Made by a program: the position numbers and the translations under genes
Part shown: in pieces, positions 11,464-22,924 of the stretch
Layout: every line of letters starts with the position of its first letter
Position numbering within the stretch: position 1 is the first letter of the stretch
Assembly: GCA_030248215.1 (NCBI GenBank)
Contig: JASANG010002316.1
Coordinates: 1 to 64,000, forward strand
DNA length: 64,000 nt
Origin: Enoplolaimus lenunculus
Taxonomy: Eukaryota > Nematoda > Enoplea > Enoplida > Thoracostomopsidae
Direction: 5' to 3'
Notes under the pieces: generated by a model
What the model was told of the DNA's origin: nothing
The model's database searches: none
The model's input: the letters and a program-made list of their open reading frames with translations, nothing else

Positions 11464-11714
11464 GGCCCATGTATAGAGCATGGCCGGAACAGTAGTATAA
11501 GCATATTCCTAAGCCTAAGCCTAAGCCTAAGCCTAAGCGTATGCATGAGCCCATTCCTAAGCCTAAGCCTAAGTCTAAGCCTAAGCGTATGGATGAGCCT
11601 ATTCCTAAGCCTAAGCCTAATCCTAAACCTAGACAAAACAATTAGTCTAATGCTTAAACCGACTCTATTATAGCCCCTCCGGAAAACGATCCGGCCGTGT
11701 TCTATGCATGGGCC
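11464..11714. mobile_element. Family B (subtype 2) MITE with perfect 8-bp duplication
   Basis: About 250 bp with GGCCCATGTATAGAGCA and its mirror, and two blocks of AAGCCT hexamers. GCCAATCC occurs exactly on both sides (11456-11463 and 11715-11722). This is the clearest 8-bp target duplication in the window and supports hAT-type mobilisation. Confidence 0.95.
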
Positions 11715-11963
11715 GCCAATCCTATATCCGTCAATGTTCTCTAAAGCGTTTAACCAATATCATTCGACAATACAAAGTAGATCACTAATTAAAATGCAAC
11801 TTCCACAATATCATGCGTACACCAGGTAACTTTTGAGGCGGTAGTGCAAAAAGTTGATGATGACTGTTTAGTCAAATAAAGAATATGCAACTTTTACGAA
11901 TTGCATTAATAAAACACACAAAATCACGTTGCGTTTCGAGATACATACTTTCCTGCATTTCCA

Positions 11964-12080
11964 AGCCCGTAGCCAGCTCACGTTGCTATGACGAGGGCTA
12001 AACATTTTTCAGAAAGGACAGACAATGATTTTCGATGACTTACAAACAAGGTTGAAAATTTTCTGTGGAAAAAATTGTTC
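11964..12080. mobile_element. Family I fragment
   Basis: Starts GCCCGTAGCCAGCTCA and carries the GACTTACAAACAAGGTTGAAAATTTTC core shared with the copy at 56.2 kb. The right end is lost at the neighbouring family C remnant. Confidence 0.6.
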
Positions 12081-12289
12081 AATGGTTATTTCTGAATTAA
12101 TATCATTAAACATTAAATCACTCTGAGGTTAGTTGATTCTCACTTTGAGTTGAGTTGAATCTGGATGGGTCCATTAATTAACCCAGAATGAGTTGAATCA
12201 ACTCAAAATTCTGAGTTTTGATTCTTCTAACTCAAACTGATTGATTCAACTCATTCTGACTTCAAAGCAACTCACTGAAATTTACAGTG
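12081..12289. mobile_element. Family C MITE, left end truncated
   Basis: Contains the GTTATTTCTGAATTAATATC block and the GAGTTGA run, and ends ACTGAAATTTACAGTG. The first 40 bp or so are missing. Confidence 0.8.
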
Positions 12290-12680
12290 TGCATAGTAAC
12301 AACCATCGACAGATAACATCTTCTTTAACGGTTCACATATTTGTTATCCTGGCCAGATAGAATTCGTTCTGTTATCTTTACAAATTTTACAACTTTTCAA
12401 TGTAATAATTGTATTAAACTATGATTTTAATATTTTTGCAGTTTCGCTGCTATCTGTAATCCTACAAGACGAAATTTATTGTTAAATTTCAAAAATGTTG
12501 AACATTCGACGCAACTCCAGGTTAAACGGTGCGGTGTTCACGTTTTGTGGCTTAACGATCGCTTTGCTTTGACTTACTTCCGCTGATATGTATTGAGCCA
12601 CCGCGGGGGGGCAGCTACACCGAGGGAGTACCAATGCGATAGCCGCAGTACTGAATTTTCGCATGTGAACATCACTGAAA

Positions 12681-12901
12681 GGGCCAATGTTACTTTTAGG
12701 GCCGTAACAGGAGATTAAACGTATTCCTAAGTCTAAGCCTAAGCCTAAGCGTTGCACAAGCGTATTCCTAAGCCTAAGGCTAAGCCTAAGCCTAAGTCTA
12801 AGCCTAAGCCTAGACCTAAGCAAAAAATGAAATTTAGAAAGGAAGCCTATTCTTTTACAGACCCAGCAGAAACCGGGACGGCCCTAAAAGTAACTTGAGC
12901 C
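12681..12901. mobile_element. Family A hAT-like MITE
   Basis: Begins GGGCCAATGTTACTTTTAGGG and ends with the mirrored CCCTAAAAGTAACTTGAGCC. The interior is AAGCCT hexamers. No clear target duplication is visible. Confidence 0.85.
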
Positions 12902-13250
12902 ATTTTTTGAATCAACGGACTATTTTAACAGGTGTTTAGCAATACTCTATGAATGATTTTCTAATTGATATTTAGCACGTCGGTACGAAGACCACGTCTA
13001 CTGTTAATTTGCGTTTACTTTTAGCCCCAAAATGGTACAAATTAACCTAATTACTAATGTACAACTACGTCTTAACTGCTACTCAAATGTTTGAACACAA
13101 ATGCTGAGCCTCATAGCCAGGAATTATCAATAAACGGTAACATTTCTCAAGGGGTAACGCAAGTTTTACTAGCATAGAACGGTTTTTGCTGTCAAAAACT
13201 ACATTCCAGTATTTAGCATGAAAAGTTGTTATTTGCCTACTTAATATTTA
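12902..13250. other. Unassigned AT-rich spacer
   Basis: I see no exon-like frame and no recognised repeat. Confidence 0.4.
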
Positions 13251-13505
13251 CACTGTAAATTCCAATGAGTTAATTCATCGATTCAGACGGAAAGTTAGTT
13301 TCATTTCTGACAAAAAATAACAGTAAACTTTAACTCACTCTGAGTTAAGTTGATCGTCATTCTGAGTTGAGTTGATTCCGGGAAAGTTGTTTAATTTAAT
13401 CAGAATGACTTGAATCAATTTAGAATTATGAGTTCTGGTAGCCCTAACTCAGATTGAGTAATTCAACTCGTTCTGAGTTAATATCAACTCACGGAATTTA
13501 CAGTG
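13251..13505. mobile_element. Family C MITE, TA duplication intact
   Basis: 255 bp from CACTGTAAATTCCAATGAG to GGAATTTACAGTG, with TA on both sides (13249-13250 and 13506-13507). Confidence 0.92.
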
Positions 13506-13748
13506 TATCAAACTTTCACAATCTTCATATTTTAGTGGTTTTTTCATTTAGAGCCGCTTTTTTGTACAATTACTATACCTCAGTTTACACAGATCTTTAC
13601 TTTAATTTTAACTTACAACACAATCAGCGTACGTCATAAATCTATCGGCGAGTGTACCTGTCTCAGTCGAAAGTGTTTTAAAAGCATAGAATATGCTAAA
13701 ATTTCTTGTTCAGTAGAGAACACGCGCTTTTAACGTTAATATATCCAA

Positions 13749-13901
13749 CACTGCACAAAATTGGCCAAAGTCAAATTCGACTCACTCGAGTCGCTCAGTG
13801 AGTCGTATTTGATTCTGGCGGAGTCGAATTTGAATACAGTTGCGTAGTACGAAAACGCCTATTTCGGAGAGAGTCAGTTTGACTCACCATTTTCTGCAGT
13901 G
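13749..13901. mobile_element. Family D MITE with shortened left arm
   Basis: CACTGCACAAAATTGG at the left; the right arm keeps ACGCCTATTTCGGAGAGAG and ends TTTCTGCAGTG. Part of the left arm is missing, so the palindrome is lopsided. Confidence 0.8.
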
Positions 13902-14748
13902 AAGACTGCATCCCGAGAAAACTTGAAGCCGTCTGCGTTTCTGTTATCTAAAATTATTTTTTTGTTTTCAGCTGGAATTATAAAATTTTCAAAATTTAAC
14001 CCCAAATTTGACCATTCTGCGACTTGAATGTGCAAATGTTTCACGCAAGACTGCCTGTTTGCAGCCGCAAATAATACTATTTTAATTTGTTGTTAGAAAC
14101 AAATTGTCTTAAAAATTGGTGTAAAATTATTTTTTCTCATTTTAAGACATTCTGAGCCGTACTTATTCATTTCAGTGGCAGTTTCTGTTGACTCAAAACG
14201 ACAACCGTAGCGTCATAAGTTTGTAGGACATTCGAATTAACCTCATTCTACTTTTAGAATATATGCTTAATGGTGTTTGTGTAATCAGCCGCATAGAAGA
14301 ATTTATCATATTTTTTGCAATTCAAATCATGTTTTTCGTATAAGTTTCACAAATTCCGTAAAATTTCTGTTTGCTTACGAAATTTCGTCAAATCTGACGT
14401 TTGAGTTTTTACTATTTTTTCCAATATTAAAATAAATTTAGAAGTTGAATTACCAAATATGTTTTTTCAGTTGTTTGGTGAAATACGCTTACAGTTCTAT
14501 TTTAGCTCTGTGAAACGTATTTTAAGCGGAAACAGAGCAATATTTTCAAATGTGTGTAGCACCTTTACAAAGTTTAATATGGACATTAATCAATGCTGAT
14601 CTTGAGTTTCACACAGTTGTAAGGATAAAAATCAAAATAACGACACGTTTGATAAGTCAGGAACCGGTAGGTGTAGAGCGGTTTGACCGCACTAATTCTT
14701 GGGAAAATTTTTTCAGATAACGATTATACGCAGATGTGACAATATTAG
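13902..14748. other. AT-rich intergenic stretch
   Basis: No gene recognised. A short family E end (CAAATGTGTGTAGCACC) occurs near 14549-14566; the rest is unassigned. Confidence 0.4.
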
Positions 14749-14781
14749 CGGCCGTGATAGTAATATAAGCCTGTTCCTAAG

Positions 14782-15075
14782 CAGTGGCGGATCCAAAACT
14801 TTTTGACGGAGGGGCGGGCTGGAAAATGTTATGAAACGCAAAAATTGTAACGTAGTGACCTTATCATTTCATCACCATAAAATTTTTGAGGGCGAAATAT
14901 TGTAAGGTAGAGAGGTACCTTACCATTTTATCACAAAAATTCTGCGGGAAAAATGTGTTTTTTACAAAATTTTCCTGAGGGACAAAATTGTAAGGTACGG
15001 ACCTTACCATTTTAACACAAAAACATTCCTGACGAGGGGCGTACGCAGCCACCGCCCTCCTCTGGATCCGCTAGT
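14782..15075. mobile_element. Family H inverted-repeat element (nested)
   Basis: Opens CAGTGGCGGATCC and closes GGATCCGCTAGT, interrupting the hexamer run of a family B element. The interior repeats an AAATTGTAAGGT...CCTTACCATTTTA motif several times. Confidence 0.8.
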
Positions 15076-15134
15076 ATTTGTAAGCCTAAGTCTAAACGAA
15101 AAATAGTCTAACGCTTAAGCATTACTCTATTATA

Positions 15135-15384
15135 CACTGTAAATTTCAGTGAGTTGATTTTAACTCAGAATGAGTTGAGTCACTCAGTCTGAGTTAGGAC
15201 TATCAGAACTCAGAATTTTGAGTTGATTCAATTTATTGAGTTAATTAACCAACTCACAGAGAGTCAACTCAACTCACAGTGAGAATCAACTCTATTCAGT
15301 GTGAGTTAATGTTTACTGATATTAATTCAGAAATACTCAACTCGCTAGCTGAATTGATTAATCAACTCATTGAAGTTTACAGTG
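15135..15384. mobile_element. Family C MITE (nested), TA duplication intact
   Basis: 250 bp with TA at 15133-15134 and 15385-15386. It sits in the TATTATAGCCCCTC part of the family B host. Confidence 0.92.
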
Positions 15385-15488
15385 TAGTTCCTCTAAAAAA
15401 TGGTTCGCCTTTCAAAATAACCGCTGATGTTGTTTAGGTTTGTTATTTATTTTAAATTGTACATAATTAAACTGATTTTTTTCAAGTG

Positions 15489-18400
15489 ATGGGATATATT
15501 AAAGCTTTGTTGTCATCTGGTTTTAGCTCACTTTCTATAGGTAAGTCAAATAATATAGTCTTTGTGTATAAAGTTGAACATTGCAAAGCCCAACAATAAA
15601 AGTTTGGCTTTAAGCCATACTGTAAATTTCAATGAGTTTATTTTAACTCAGAATGAATTGAATCACTCAGTCTGAGTTACGACTATCAGAACCCAGAATT
15701 TTGAGTTGATTTCATTTTATTCTGATTTAATCTCCCGGAGTCAACTCAACTCAGAACGAAAATCAACTCAACTCAGAGTCAATTAATGTGTACTGATATT
15801 ATTTCAGAAATAACAAACTCGCTAGCTGAATTGATTCATCAGCTGAATTGATTCATCAACTTATTGGAATTTACAGTGCAGTGCTAGCCTTATGCACGGG
15901 TCCCCGGTAGATTATAATTAGTGACCCGAATAAGAGGGGGTACTGGTATTTATTTGGCCTCTCCAGAGGGTACCCCCGTTTTATTCGGTTACGGACTGCT
16001 GGTATTGTAATCCGTTGTGAATTAAACGTTTATTTTTCTTGTATTAAAAGTTTCAGCGATAATTCAATGTTATGCCTAGGAATGTTCTTTCAAGACTTAA
16101 GTATGCTTTAAAGTTTCGAATTTAACTTAATTCGGTCTTCGAGTCATTTATGCATTGCAGTTAGGCATAATTAACATTTATGGACTGTAATTAGCTTAGG
16201 AACTCTATCCGCTTACGAACTCATTAGAGACACAAAATCCTATACATTGGGACTCAAAACCGGGACCCACTCTTTGCTGTTTATTCCCGGAGTGGAAAAT
16301 TTAAGTATCTTTGATATTCTGTGTTTCAAGCGTAAAAGATTGAAAGTTTTAGCTTTATTCACATTCTATAAGCCTAAAATGAATCCGGAATTCGAGTGCA
16401 AGCTGAGTTTTAACCATATAAATGGACTTTAGTCTACTTTAAACTGCGAGAGTTCTACATTTTAGCTTGCAAATAATGAAAAATATAAATTTCAAAGAGC
16501 TTTTTTAGGAATTACTATCACAATTTTGATTCTTCCTAGCACGCTAGCGTGTCAAACAGGAACCACTAATCGCGGTGGATACGGCATGCAGCCAGGAGGA
16601 TATGGTCCTCCTGTAATGATGTACAACATCCACCCATCCGGAGGTGGTTACGGTACTCAAGGTGGCAGTAGTGGCGGTCGGATTGTCCGTCCAAATTATT
16701 ATGGATACTCTGTGGACGAACCACGAACCAATCGGAAATCATCCCGAGGGACGTCGAAAAAAGGCGACCGAGGAGAATATAAGACCTCTTACAGCGGATA
16801 CAGCCGGACTTCCAGTTACGAACAAGGGGGTCGCGGATATGAAAATGAGTTACCCCACGCGTATGGACGGACTTTGTCCGGAAGTTATGAAGGTCAACCT
16901 CCTTCGACTGGATACAGAGTTTCGGGAGGTTATGGAAGCGGAACTCAACCAGGGCGCACTGGACGGGGTGGGTATACAAAACGGTTTTCAGACAGCGAGC
17001 GAGGGCCAGAGCTGGGAAGCGAAGCGGCCATTCAGCTTCGAGATATTGAAAATGAAATTGGCGAGGTGAAAAATTATTGGGATACCGCTGGTAAGTTATG
17101 TGATCTTTGGCCCAGCCCACGTTACTGCTTAAGCCTAAGCTTAAACGCAAGTCTAAGCCTATACCAGTTTCCAAGTCCCCACGTTTCCCAGTTTTCGCCG
17201 TGGCGAAGCCGCTATAATTAATACGCGCGATGTAAGGACGTAATATACGAAAAAAAAAGGGTATACTGGAAAATGCCACAGACGAACTTTTATATTGCGA
17301 ACCGTGAAAACATAACAAAATACACGTCAAATATTTTCAGAATAAACCTTACTGTCAATTTTGTATGGGTAAAAAATTTTCTCGCTCGCTGCGCTCGTTT
17401 GTATTGAATCAATCGAAAATTATTGCGGTTCCGAAATACCATTTTGGTCCCGGCGCCTTGGCGAAGAACTTTATGGGGTGTTTGAAAATTTTGCATTTTT
17501 ACAGAAAATGTACCGCAAACGCCAGCAATATATCGTTTATCGTTCGCAACAAGTGAACCGTTTGTAGCGTCGATGTACCGGTGCCGGTCGGAAGCCGCGT
17601 CTCAAGTATGGGCCGGATTTGGGGGTCAAAAACCAAACATGGAACTTGGCGGCGGAATCAAAGGACTTGTAAGTCAAAGACAAGCAGAGCTTGTAAAAAC
17701 CCTCAGGATACGGACAGCTACAGCGTAAGAATCGCGTAAAAATGTTTCAACTTCAAGAATTTTAAATCTTGACTGTGAAATTGAAAAATTTTTAACCATT
17801 CGTTAATTGTGTTCACTAGCGGATCCAGAGGGCGAACGGGAGGGTTGTACGCTCCCCTGACAGGAACGTTTTTATGCTAAAATGGTAAGGTCCCTCCCCC
17901 GCAGAATTTTTTTTGCAAAAAATGATAACGGCCCTATCTTACAATTTTCCACTTAGAAAATTTATTGATGATTAAATGATAAGGTCCCTCGCTATCTTAC
18001 AACTTTTCGCTGCCAATTGCACAAATCTTTGCCCCCGTCCAGCACCGTCAGAAATTTGTGGATCCACCTTTGAGTTTGTTAATCAGCTTGACTTTTAGCA
18101 ATTTTACACTGCAAATTACAATGAGTTGATTAATCAATTCAGCTTGCAAGCTGGTTATTTCTGAATTATCAACAGTAAACATTCGCTCACTCAGAATTGA
18201 GTTGATTCTCACACTGAGTTGAGTTGACTCCGGGCGAGTTTATTAAAATTAACTTAGAATGAAATTGAATCAACTCAAAGTTCTGAGTTCTGATAGTCCT
18301 AACTAGCTTGAGTCACAGTGTATAAAGTGTTTTAGTGGGAAGAAGCTTCAGAAATGCTTGCAAGCTACGGCGGTGGACACGAATGTCAACTATGCATTGA

Positions 18401-19800
18401 TATTGCACAAAATATCGAATTAGAAAACATTACGTAAGCGCAAAAATTATTTAACTTTACACAAAATACGGAAAATTCTTTTCGGGTTAAGCTACAATGT
18501 ATAGTCAGATTTGCCATGATTAGTGGAATAGTGTGTTTAACAAGGCGTTATATTTTAGCAAGTGGAAATTCTTTTTAGGAATATAAGTAGGTAGATATAT
18601 ATTTTATGTTCCAAATACTATTTGAAATTTCGGTCCATGTTAACATCATGGGCGAACGTTTTTCTGTGGGACTAGAATAGAATAAGCTTAGGCTTTAAAC
18701 TAATTTTTGCTTGGCGTAGGCTTAGGCTTAGGTTTAGGCTTAGGAATATGCTTATAATACTGTTTCGCTCCTGTTCTTTACATTGGCCAAACTTTTTTGG
18801 TCCAACACTGTAACTTCCAATGAGTTGATTAATCCATTTAGCTAGCAAGTTAGTTATTTCTGAATTAATATCAGTAAACATTAACTCCCACCGAGTTGAG
18901 TTGATTCACACTCTGAGTTGAGATGAGCTCAGGCTGAATGATTCAACTTATTTTGAGTTAAAACAAACTCAATGATATTTACAGCAAATTTGTGTACTCT
19001 AATTTCTGCTAGTGTAATGTAATACTACTCGGTGAGAGGTAAAATGTACACTGCAAACAATGATGAGTCAAATCGACTCTCTCCGAAATCGGCTTTTCCT
19101 GGCTACACAAACTGAGTCAAAATTCGACTCCGCCAGAGTCAAACGTGCGGATTATTAAGTCGAATTCGACTCTGGCAGAGTGTAATTTGACTTAGTTGGT
19201 GTAGTCAGGAAAAGCCTATTTCAGAGAGAGTCAATTTGAACTCACCATTTTTTGCAGTGTAGCCTACACTGGCTTGGTAAATTTTAGACGAAACAGCAAT
19301 GGCATGGCATTAGTAAACGCCTACATGACCACTCGTGTGCCTCGTAACGTTGTCGAACGATTGATTGACGGCATGATGCAGTATGCACCGCAAGGTCTGG
19401 AGTTGGTTCGATTTGAACAAATAGGTATATAGTAAATTTTGACTATTTTTACACTGTACATTCCGATGAGTTGATTAATCAACTCAGAAAAACAATTAGT
19501 TATTTCTGGTTATTTCTGAGTCAATAACAGTAAACATTATTAAATCACTCTGAGATGATTTAATTGTGGGTTAGTTGATCAATGAGAACGCAGAGGGAGT
19601 TAAATTAATTCTAAATTCTGAGTTCTGAAAGACCTAATTCAGAGCTCAGACTGCTAAGTGGATTCAACTCATTTTGAGTTAAAATCACAACTCACTGGAA
19701 TTTACAATGATATTCTTTATTTGTTCACAATTTTTATTGCGATAAATTGAAACTAAAATCTCATTTGCACCAACAATGCCGTCCAGCTAAGCAAGCATAA
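15489..19800 (+). CDS. Unrecognised, probably secreted Gly/Tyr-rich protein, six exons
   Basis: Exons 15489-15540, 16509-17090, 17505-17668, 18336-18433, 19288-19424 and 19787-19800; phases 1,1,0,2,1 agree across all joins, giving 348 residues. The ATG at 15489 opens MGYIKALLSSG. Joining exon 1 to exon 2 yields a hydrophobic stretch (GITITILILPSTLA) followed by CQTG, a plausible signal peptide with cleavage near residue 31. Residues about 32-190 are Gly/Tyr/Ser-rich with GGYG-type repeats and likely disordered. The C-terminal part is folded-looking, with a CQLC motif and IDGMMQYAPQGLELV; the CxxC start faintly recalls saposin-type helices, but the later cysteines are absent. The last exon (AKQA-stop) is short and the least certain; without it the frame stops three codons into the intron. 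Function not known. Confidence 0.68.
15617..15878. mobile_element. Family C MITE in intron 1
   Basis: Ends ATACTGTAAATTTC and GGAATTTACAGTG, with a short internal duplication of the GAATTGATTCATCA block near 15830-15855. Confidence 0.85.
15921..16003. mobile_element. Family K fragment
   Basis: GTGACCCGAATAAGAGGGG at the left faces a mirrored GGGTACCCCCGTTTTATTCGG at the right, about 80 bp apart. It is a short relative of the element at 62.48 kb. Confidence 0.65.
17815..18072. mobile_element. Family H inverted-repeat element in intron 3
   Basis: Begins CACTAGCGGATCC and ends GTGGATCCACCTTTG, with the same repeated AATGATAAGGTCCCT-type interior as the copy at 14.8 kb. Flanks ATTGTGTT and AGTTTGTT agree at 6 of 8 positions, compatible with an old 8-bp duplication. 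Confidence 0.75.
18107..18320. mobile_element. Family C MITE ending 15 bp before a splice acceptor
   Basis: CACTGCAAATTACAATGAG at the left and CACAGTG at the right, with TA on both sides (18105-18106 and 18321-18322) and an internal deletion. The acceptor AG of the next exon is at 18334-18335, so the element supplies the sequence just upstream of the acceptor tract. Confidence 0.88.
18632..18788. mobile_element. Family B MITE in intron 4
   Basis: Starts GGTCCATGTTAACATCATGG and ends CTGTTCTTTACATTGGCC, with TTAGGC hexamers. Flanks AAATTTCG and AAACTTTT are only a weak match. Confidence 0.82.
18806..18985. mobile_element. Family C MITE, internally shortened
   Basis: CACTGTAACTTCCAATGAG at the left; the right end is degraded (ATGATATTTACAGCA). 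It lies in intron 4 beside a family B element. Confidence 0.78.
19049..19259. mobile_element. Family D palindromic MITE, TA duplication intact
   Basis: 211 bp with CACTGCAAACAATGATGAG and the mirrored CACCATTTTTTGCAGTG, and TA on both sides. Its right end is 28 bp upstream of the exon starting at 19288. Confidence 0.92.
19452..19709. mobile_element. Family C MITE in intron 5
   Basis: CACTGTACATTCCGATGAG at the left and GGAATTTACAATG at the right; TA precedes it. Confidence 0.88.
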
Positions 19801-19956
19801 ATACGCGTAAAACTTCTTCTCTGGCGAATTCAAAGAGGGAACGGCAGCACAGGCCACATCTCCAAAAACAAGCATCAAAACGTCGATTTAGGTTTAAGGT
19901 TTAGCACTGAAATTGTGTTTTGTTTTTCACTCGCTTTGCTCGCGAGTATTTTTTCA

Positions 19957-20248
19957 TTTTTATCTCAAAATGAGTTAAATCACTCAGTCTGAGTTAGGAC
20001 TATCAGAACTCAAAATTTTGAGTTGACTCAACTCATTCTGAGTTAATAATTAATCAAGTCAATCAGAACTAAAAAATTTTGAGTTGACTCAATTCATTCT
20101 GAGTTTAATTAATCAACTCACCCAGAGTCACCCTCAACTCACAGTGCGAATCAGCGCAACTCAGAATGAGTTAATGTTTACTGATATTAATTCAGGAATA
20201 ACCAACTCGCTCGCTGAATTGATTAATCAACTCATTGGAATTTACCGT
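19957..20248. mobile_element. Family C MITE with internal duplication
   Basis: The block AGAACTCAAAATTTTGAGTT and its neighbourhood occur twice (near 20006 and 20066). The left terminus is missing; the right end is GGAATTTACCGTT. Confidence 0.8.
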
Positions 20249-20900
20249 TATCTTTTTGCCCCCTTTACTTTCTGCGTCTTTGATATAAACGGCGCCATTA
20301 ATCCATGTTCAGTTGTAGAGGATTGATTACCCATACAGCGTAGACTGCAAGACGATGAACAAATGTTAAATATTTTGTTGCCGCTGTCTGATTATTTTTA
20401 ATAGGGAAGCCAAAAAATGTGGTCAAGTTGTCTTTTAATTATATTTTTTCGAAGCTAAAACAGAAAAGCTGGTAACAGTTAACAATGAGAATCGAATACT
20501 GTTTCTGAATGCTTGTCTTTGAACAGTGATATTTGTTAGAACCCGTCACAATACCTGATACAAACTGGCAGGGCCATAGCAGCCCCACCGCTATACCCAT
20601 TTTGGGGGGTCTCCCCCACTGAAGGTGCCCCCACCCTTACCGGTTGAAACAAAAACGGCTGAAGTTTTAAAATGCGCCTGGCTTCTTGCTCGCTTCGCTA
20701 GAGGGGGAGCCTCCACCTCTGACTGCTGCAGCACTGCATACTGGTACCGAAACACGATTTCACAAATTTTCAATCTGTACTTTGGCTTATGAAATCATTC
20801 TCGTTAATTGCGTTTTAATACTTGGAACTTGGATACATAAAAGTATACAAACGTATGGGCGAAAGATCAGCCTTAAAGATAGTAAACTGAAAATTTTTCG
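20249..20900. other. Intergenic spacer
   Basis: No exon with splice support. A short C- and G-rich stretch around 20575-20720 (GGGCCATAGCAGCCCC, then CTCCCCCACTG) resembles a worn family I element but cannot be delimited. Confidence 0.35.
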
Positions 20901-21174
20901 TTCAACCCTTTCTACATGAATATCTTCTATTTCCCCTGAGACCTAAATTTATGCTAGGATTCGAACTCCAGTGACTGGAGTGGGAGGCGTATACCATCAC
21001 CACTCAGCTATAGGAGCTTGACGCTCGAGCCCGAGCGGGCTCTCACGTTTTGTGGTGATTTAGTACTATGTATACGTGTTACAATTGTTAAACGCGGTGC
21101 GATATATACTATTTAACGTATATACACTGCTCTGAGTTGCCTACAGGCAACTCAATGTGAGAACGGGTTAAAGG
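20901..21174 (-). mobile_element. tRNA-derived SINE
   Basis: Read on the minus strand it has box A (TAGCTGAGTGG) and box B (GTTCGAATCC) spaced as in a tRNA, within a body shared almost base for base with 56434-56703. Its flanks start TTCAACCCTTTC and end GGCAACTCAATGTGAGAA. It is too diverged for a functional tRNA. Confidence 0.82.
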
Positions 21175-21640
21175 GAAAGAGCAACCCAATATTTTCAGAC
21201 GGTGGAAGACCGGTTTAGTCACATCTTTCTTGGCTACAGATCTGACGGGGAAAACCGGCCTGTCACACCGGGACGCAGCTGCCCCGGACATTAACGTGGA
21301 TCCATAATAAGGTGATTTATAGACGCTACCGGTCTCTTGAACAACTTTTGTCGGTTTTGAAATTTAAACAAACCAGATTTGAGTTTTTTAGATTTCAAGC
21401 CATCAATCCGATGTGCTCAATTCCGCCCTTTGCGACTTCGTGACTATGCTCGATTCGAAACTGTAATTAGTCAGGCGAAGCGGCCGAACTCAAGTTGAAA
21501 TTGAAACTCAACGAAAACTAATTTTTGCCATTAATTAATTGTCTGTATATATTTTTTTCGGTTCTGATTGATGCTTTGTTGAAAAACCAACCATATATTG
21601 CTCGTTGGTGCAAGATCATGTATTCTCAAAAACTTTCATA
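21175..21640. other. Unassigned spacer
   Basis: I see no gene or repeat end that I can support. Confidence 0.35.
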
Positions 21641-21894
21641 CACTGTAAAAATTCCAATGAGTTGATTAATCAATTCAACAAGGGAGTTGATTAGGTCTGA
21701 ATTAATATCAGTAAACATTAACACACTCTGAGTTGAGTTAATTTTCGCTCTGATTTGAGTTGACTCCGCGATAGTTGACTAATTAAATGAGAATAAATTG
21801 AATCAACGCAAAATTCTGAGTTCTGATAATCCTAACTCAGATAGAGTGATTGAACTCATTCTGAGTTAAAATCAACTCAATGAACTTTGTAGTG
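21641..21894. mobile_element. Family C MITE, TA duplication intact
   Basis: 254 bp from CACTGTAAAAATTCCAATG to TTTGTAGTG, with TA on each side. Confidence 0.9.
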
Positions 21895-21921
21895 TAGCAT
21901 AGTAAAGCATACCAGCTCAGC

Positions 21922-22115
21922 GGCCCATGTAAAGACTAGAGGCGAAAGGTTATTGTTTTAGACTAGAAAAGAGTAAAGCTAAAGTTTATTTTTTTTCGCT
22001 TGGCTTAGGAATAGGCTGAGGATTAGGTTTAGGAATACACTCATTCTTACGCTTAGGCTGAGGCTTAGGCTTAGACTTAGGCTTAGAAATATGCTTATAA
22101 TACTGTTCCGCCGCT
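21922..22115. mobile_element. Family B MITE
   Basis: GGCCCATGTAAAGACTAGAGG at the left and ATAATACTGTTCCGCCGCTGT at the right, with TTAGGC-type hexamers. The last few terminal bases are lost. Confidence 0.82.
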
Positions 22116-22384
22116 GTTATTTAATACATTACTTAGCTCAGCTGTAGGTTTCTAAAGTTTACAATTCTATGCAAAATGTATACTTAATCCCGTACGCATT
22201 TGTAAAAATAAAACAAACTCATCAGAGAAAATTTTTCTAAATTTGCAAAATTGCTGTAGCACCATCCCCATACCCAAATCTTGTACCCCACCGAAACGAG
22301 GGGATCCTCTCCCTAACAAGGGTTTAATTTGAAAATTATCTTGATCATTGAAGAGGCACCCATCTTTGAATTATTACGAACCTA

Positions 22385-22658
22385 CTCTGTAAATTCCAAT
22401 GAGTTGATTGATCAATTCAGCTAGCGAGTTGGTTATTTCTGAATTAATATCAATAAACATTAACTCACTCTGAGTTTCGTTGATTCTCAATCTGAGTTGA
22501 GCTGACTCTCAATCTGAGTTGAGCTGACTCTGTGTGAGTTGGTCAATTAACTCAGAATGAATTGAATCAACTCAAAATTTTGAGTTCTGATAGTCCTAAC
22601 TCAGACTGAGTGATTCAACTCATTTTGAATTAAAATCAACTCACTGAAATTTACAGTG
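22385..22658. mobile_element. Family C MITE with short internal duplication
   Basis: TA flanks on both sides. The block TCTCAATCTGAGTTGAGCTG is present twice in tandem (about 22485-22530), making this copy longer than most. Confidence 0.9.
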
Positions 22659-22911
22659 TAATCCCTAACCTGCTCCGGCCTTGATGCACAATGTTCACAC
22701 AATTATTATTCGTATGTGTAGCACAAAGCGACTTTTATTCGCGATGACACATGAGATTGAAAGAATTATTCGTACGCAACCGAGTTTAATATCAAACAGA
22801 GTGTCGTAATCTTCTTTATCTTTACAGAAACAGCTTGCAATCCACACACTGGTTAAAATATTCAATTAGTGCAGAGTTTGAACAATTTTCTTGAAGCCGT
22901 TTAATTTTCGT

Positions 22912-22924
22912 AGTATATAAAAGA
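22912..22924 (+). promoter_or_regulatory. Possible TATA-type core promoter
   Basis: AGTATATAAAAGAAGC is a good TATA box in an otherwise gene-free interval. The ATG that follows (23018) opens only seven codons, so any transcript would be non-coding or have further exons I could not find. Confidence 0.25.

Larger units (their letters stand above)
14749..15410. mobile_element. Family B MITE carrying two nested elements
   Basis: Host pieces are GGCCGTGATAGTAATATAAGC (from about 14749), the AAGCCTAAGTCTAAAC and ACTCTATTATA part (about 15080-15134), and a degraded right end near 15387-15410. They are separated by a family H insertion and a family C insertion. The complete sibling at 11464-11714 shows the uninterrupted order. 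Confidence 0.82.

Noticed and set aside
11227-11673. Frame with Leu/Ser repeats (LSLSLS)
   Set aside because: It reads through the hexamer block of a family B transposon; the same happens on the opposite strand.
12482-12823. Arg/Leu-rich minus-strand frame
   Set aside because: Its first half is the hexamer block of a family A element and the rest has no splice-consistent extension.
16566-17330. 254-codon minus-strand frame opposite the Gly/Tyr-rich exon
   Set aside because: Shadow of the plus-strand exon, which has a signal peptide, splice sites and phase-compatible partners; the minus frame has none.
17365-17556. 63-codon plus-strand frame in the Gly/Tyr-rich gene
   Set aside because: It spans the acceptor at 17504 in a different frame from the one that continues the protein to the next exons.
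20941-21020. Functional tRNA gene (minus strand)
   Set aside because: Boxes A and B are good, but the arms do not fold properly and the surrounding 270 bp are repeated at 56.4 kb.
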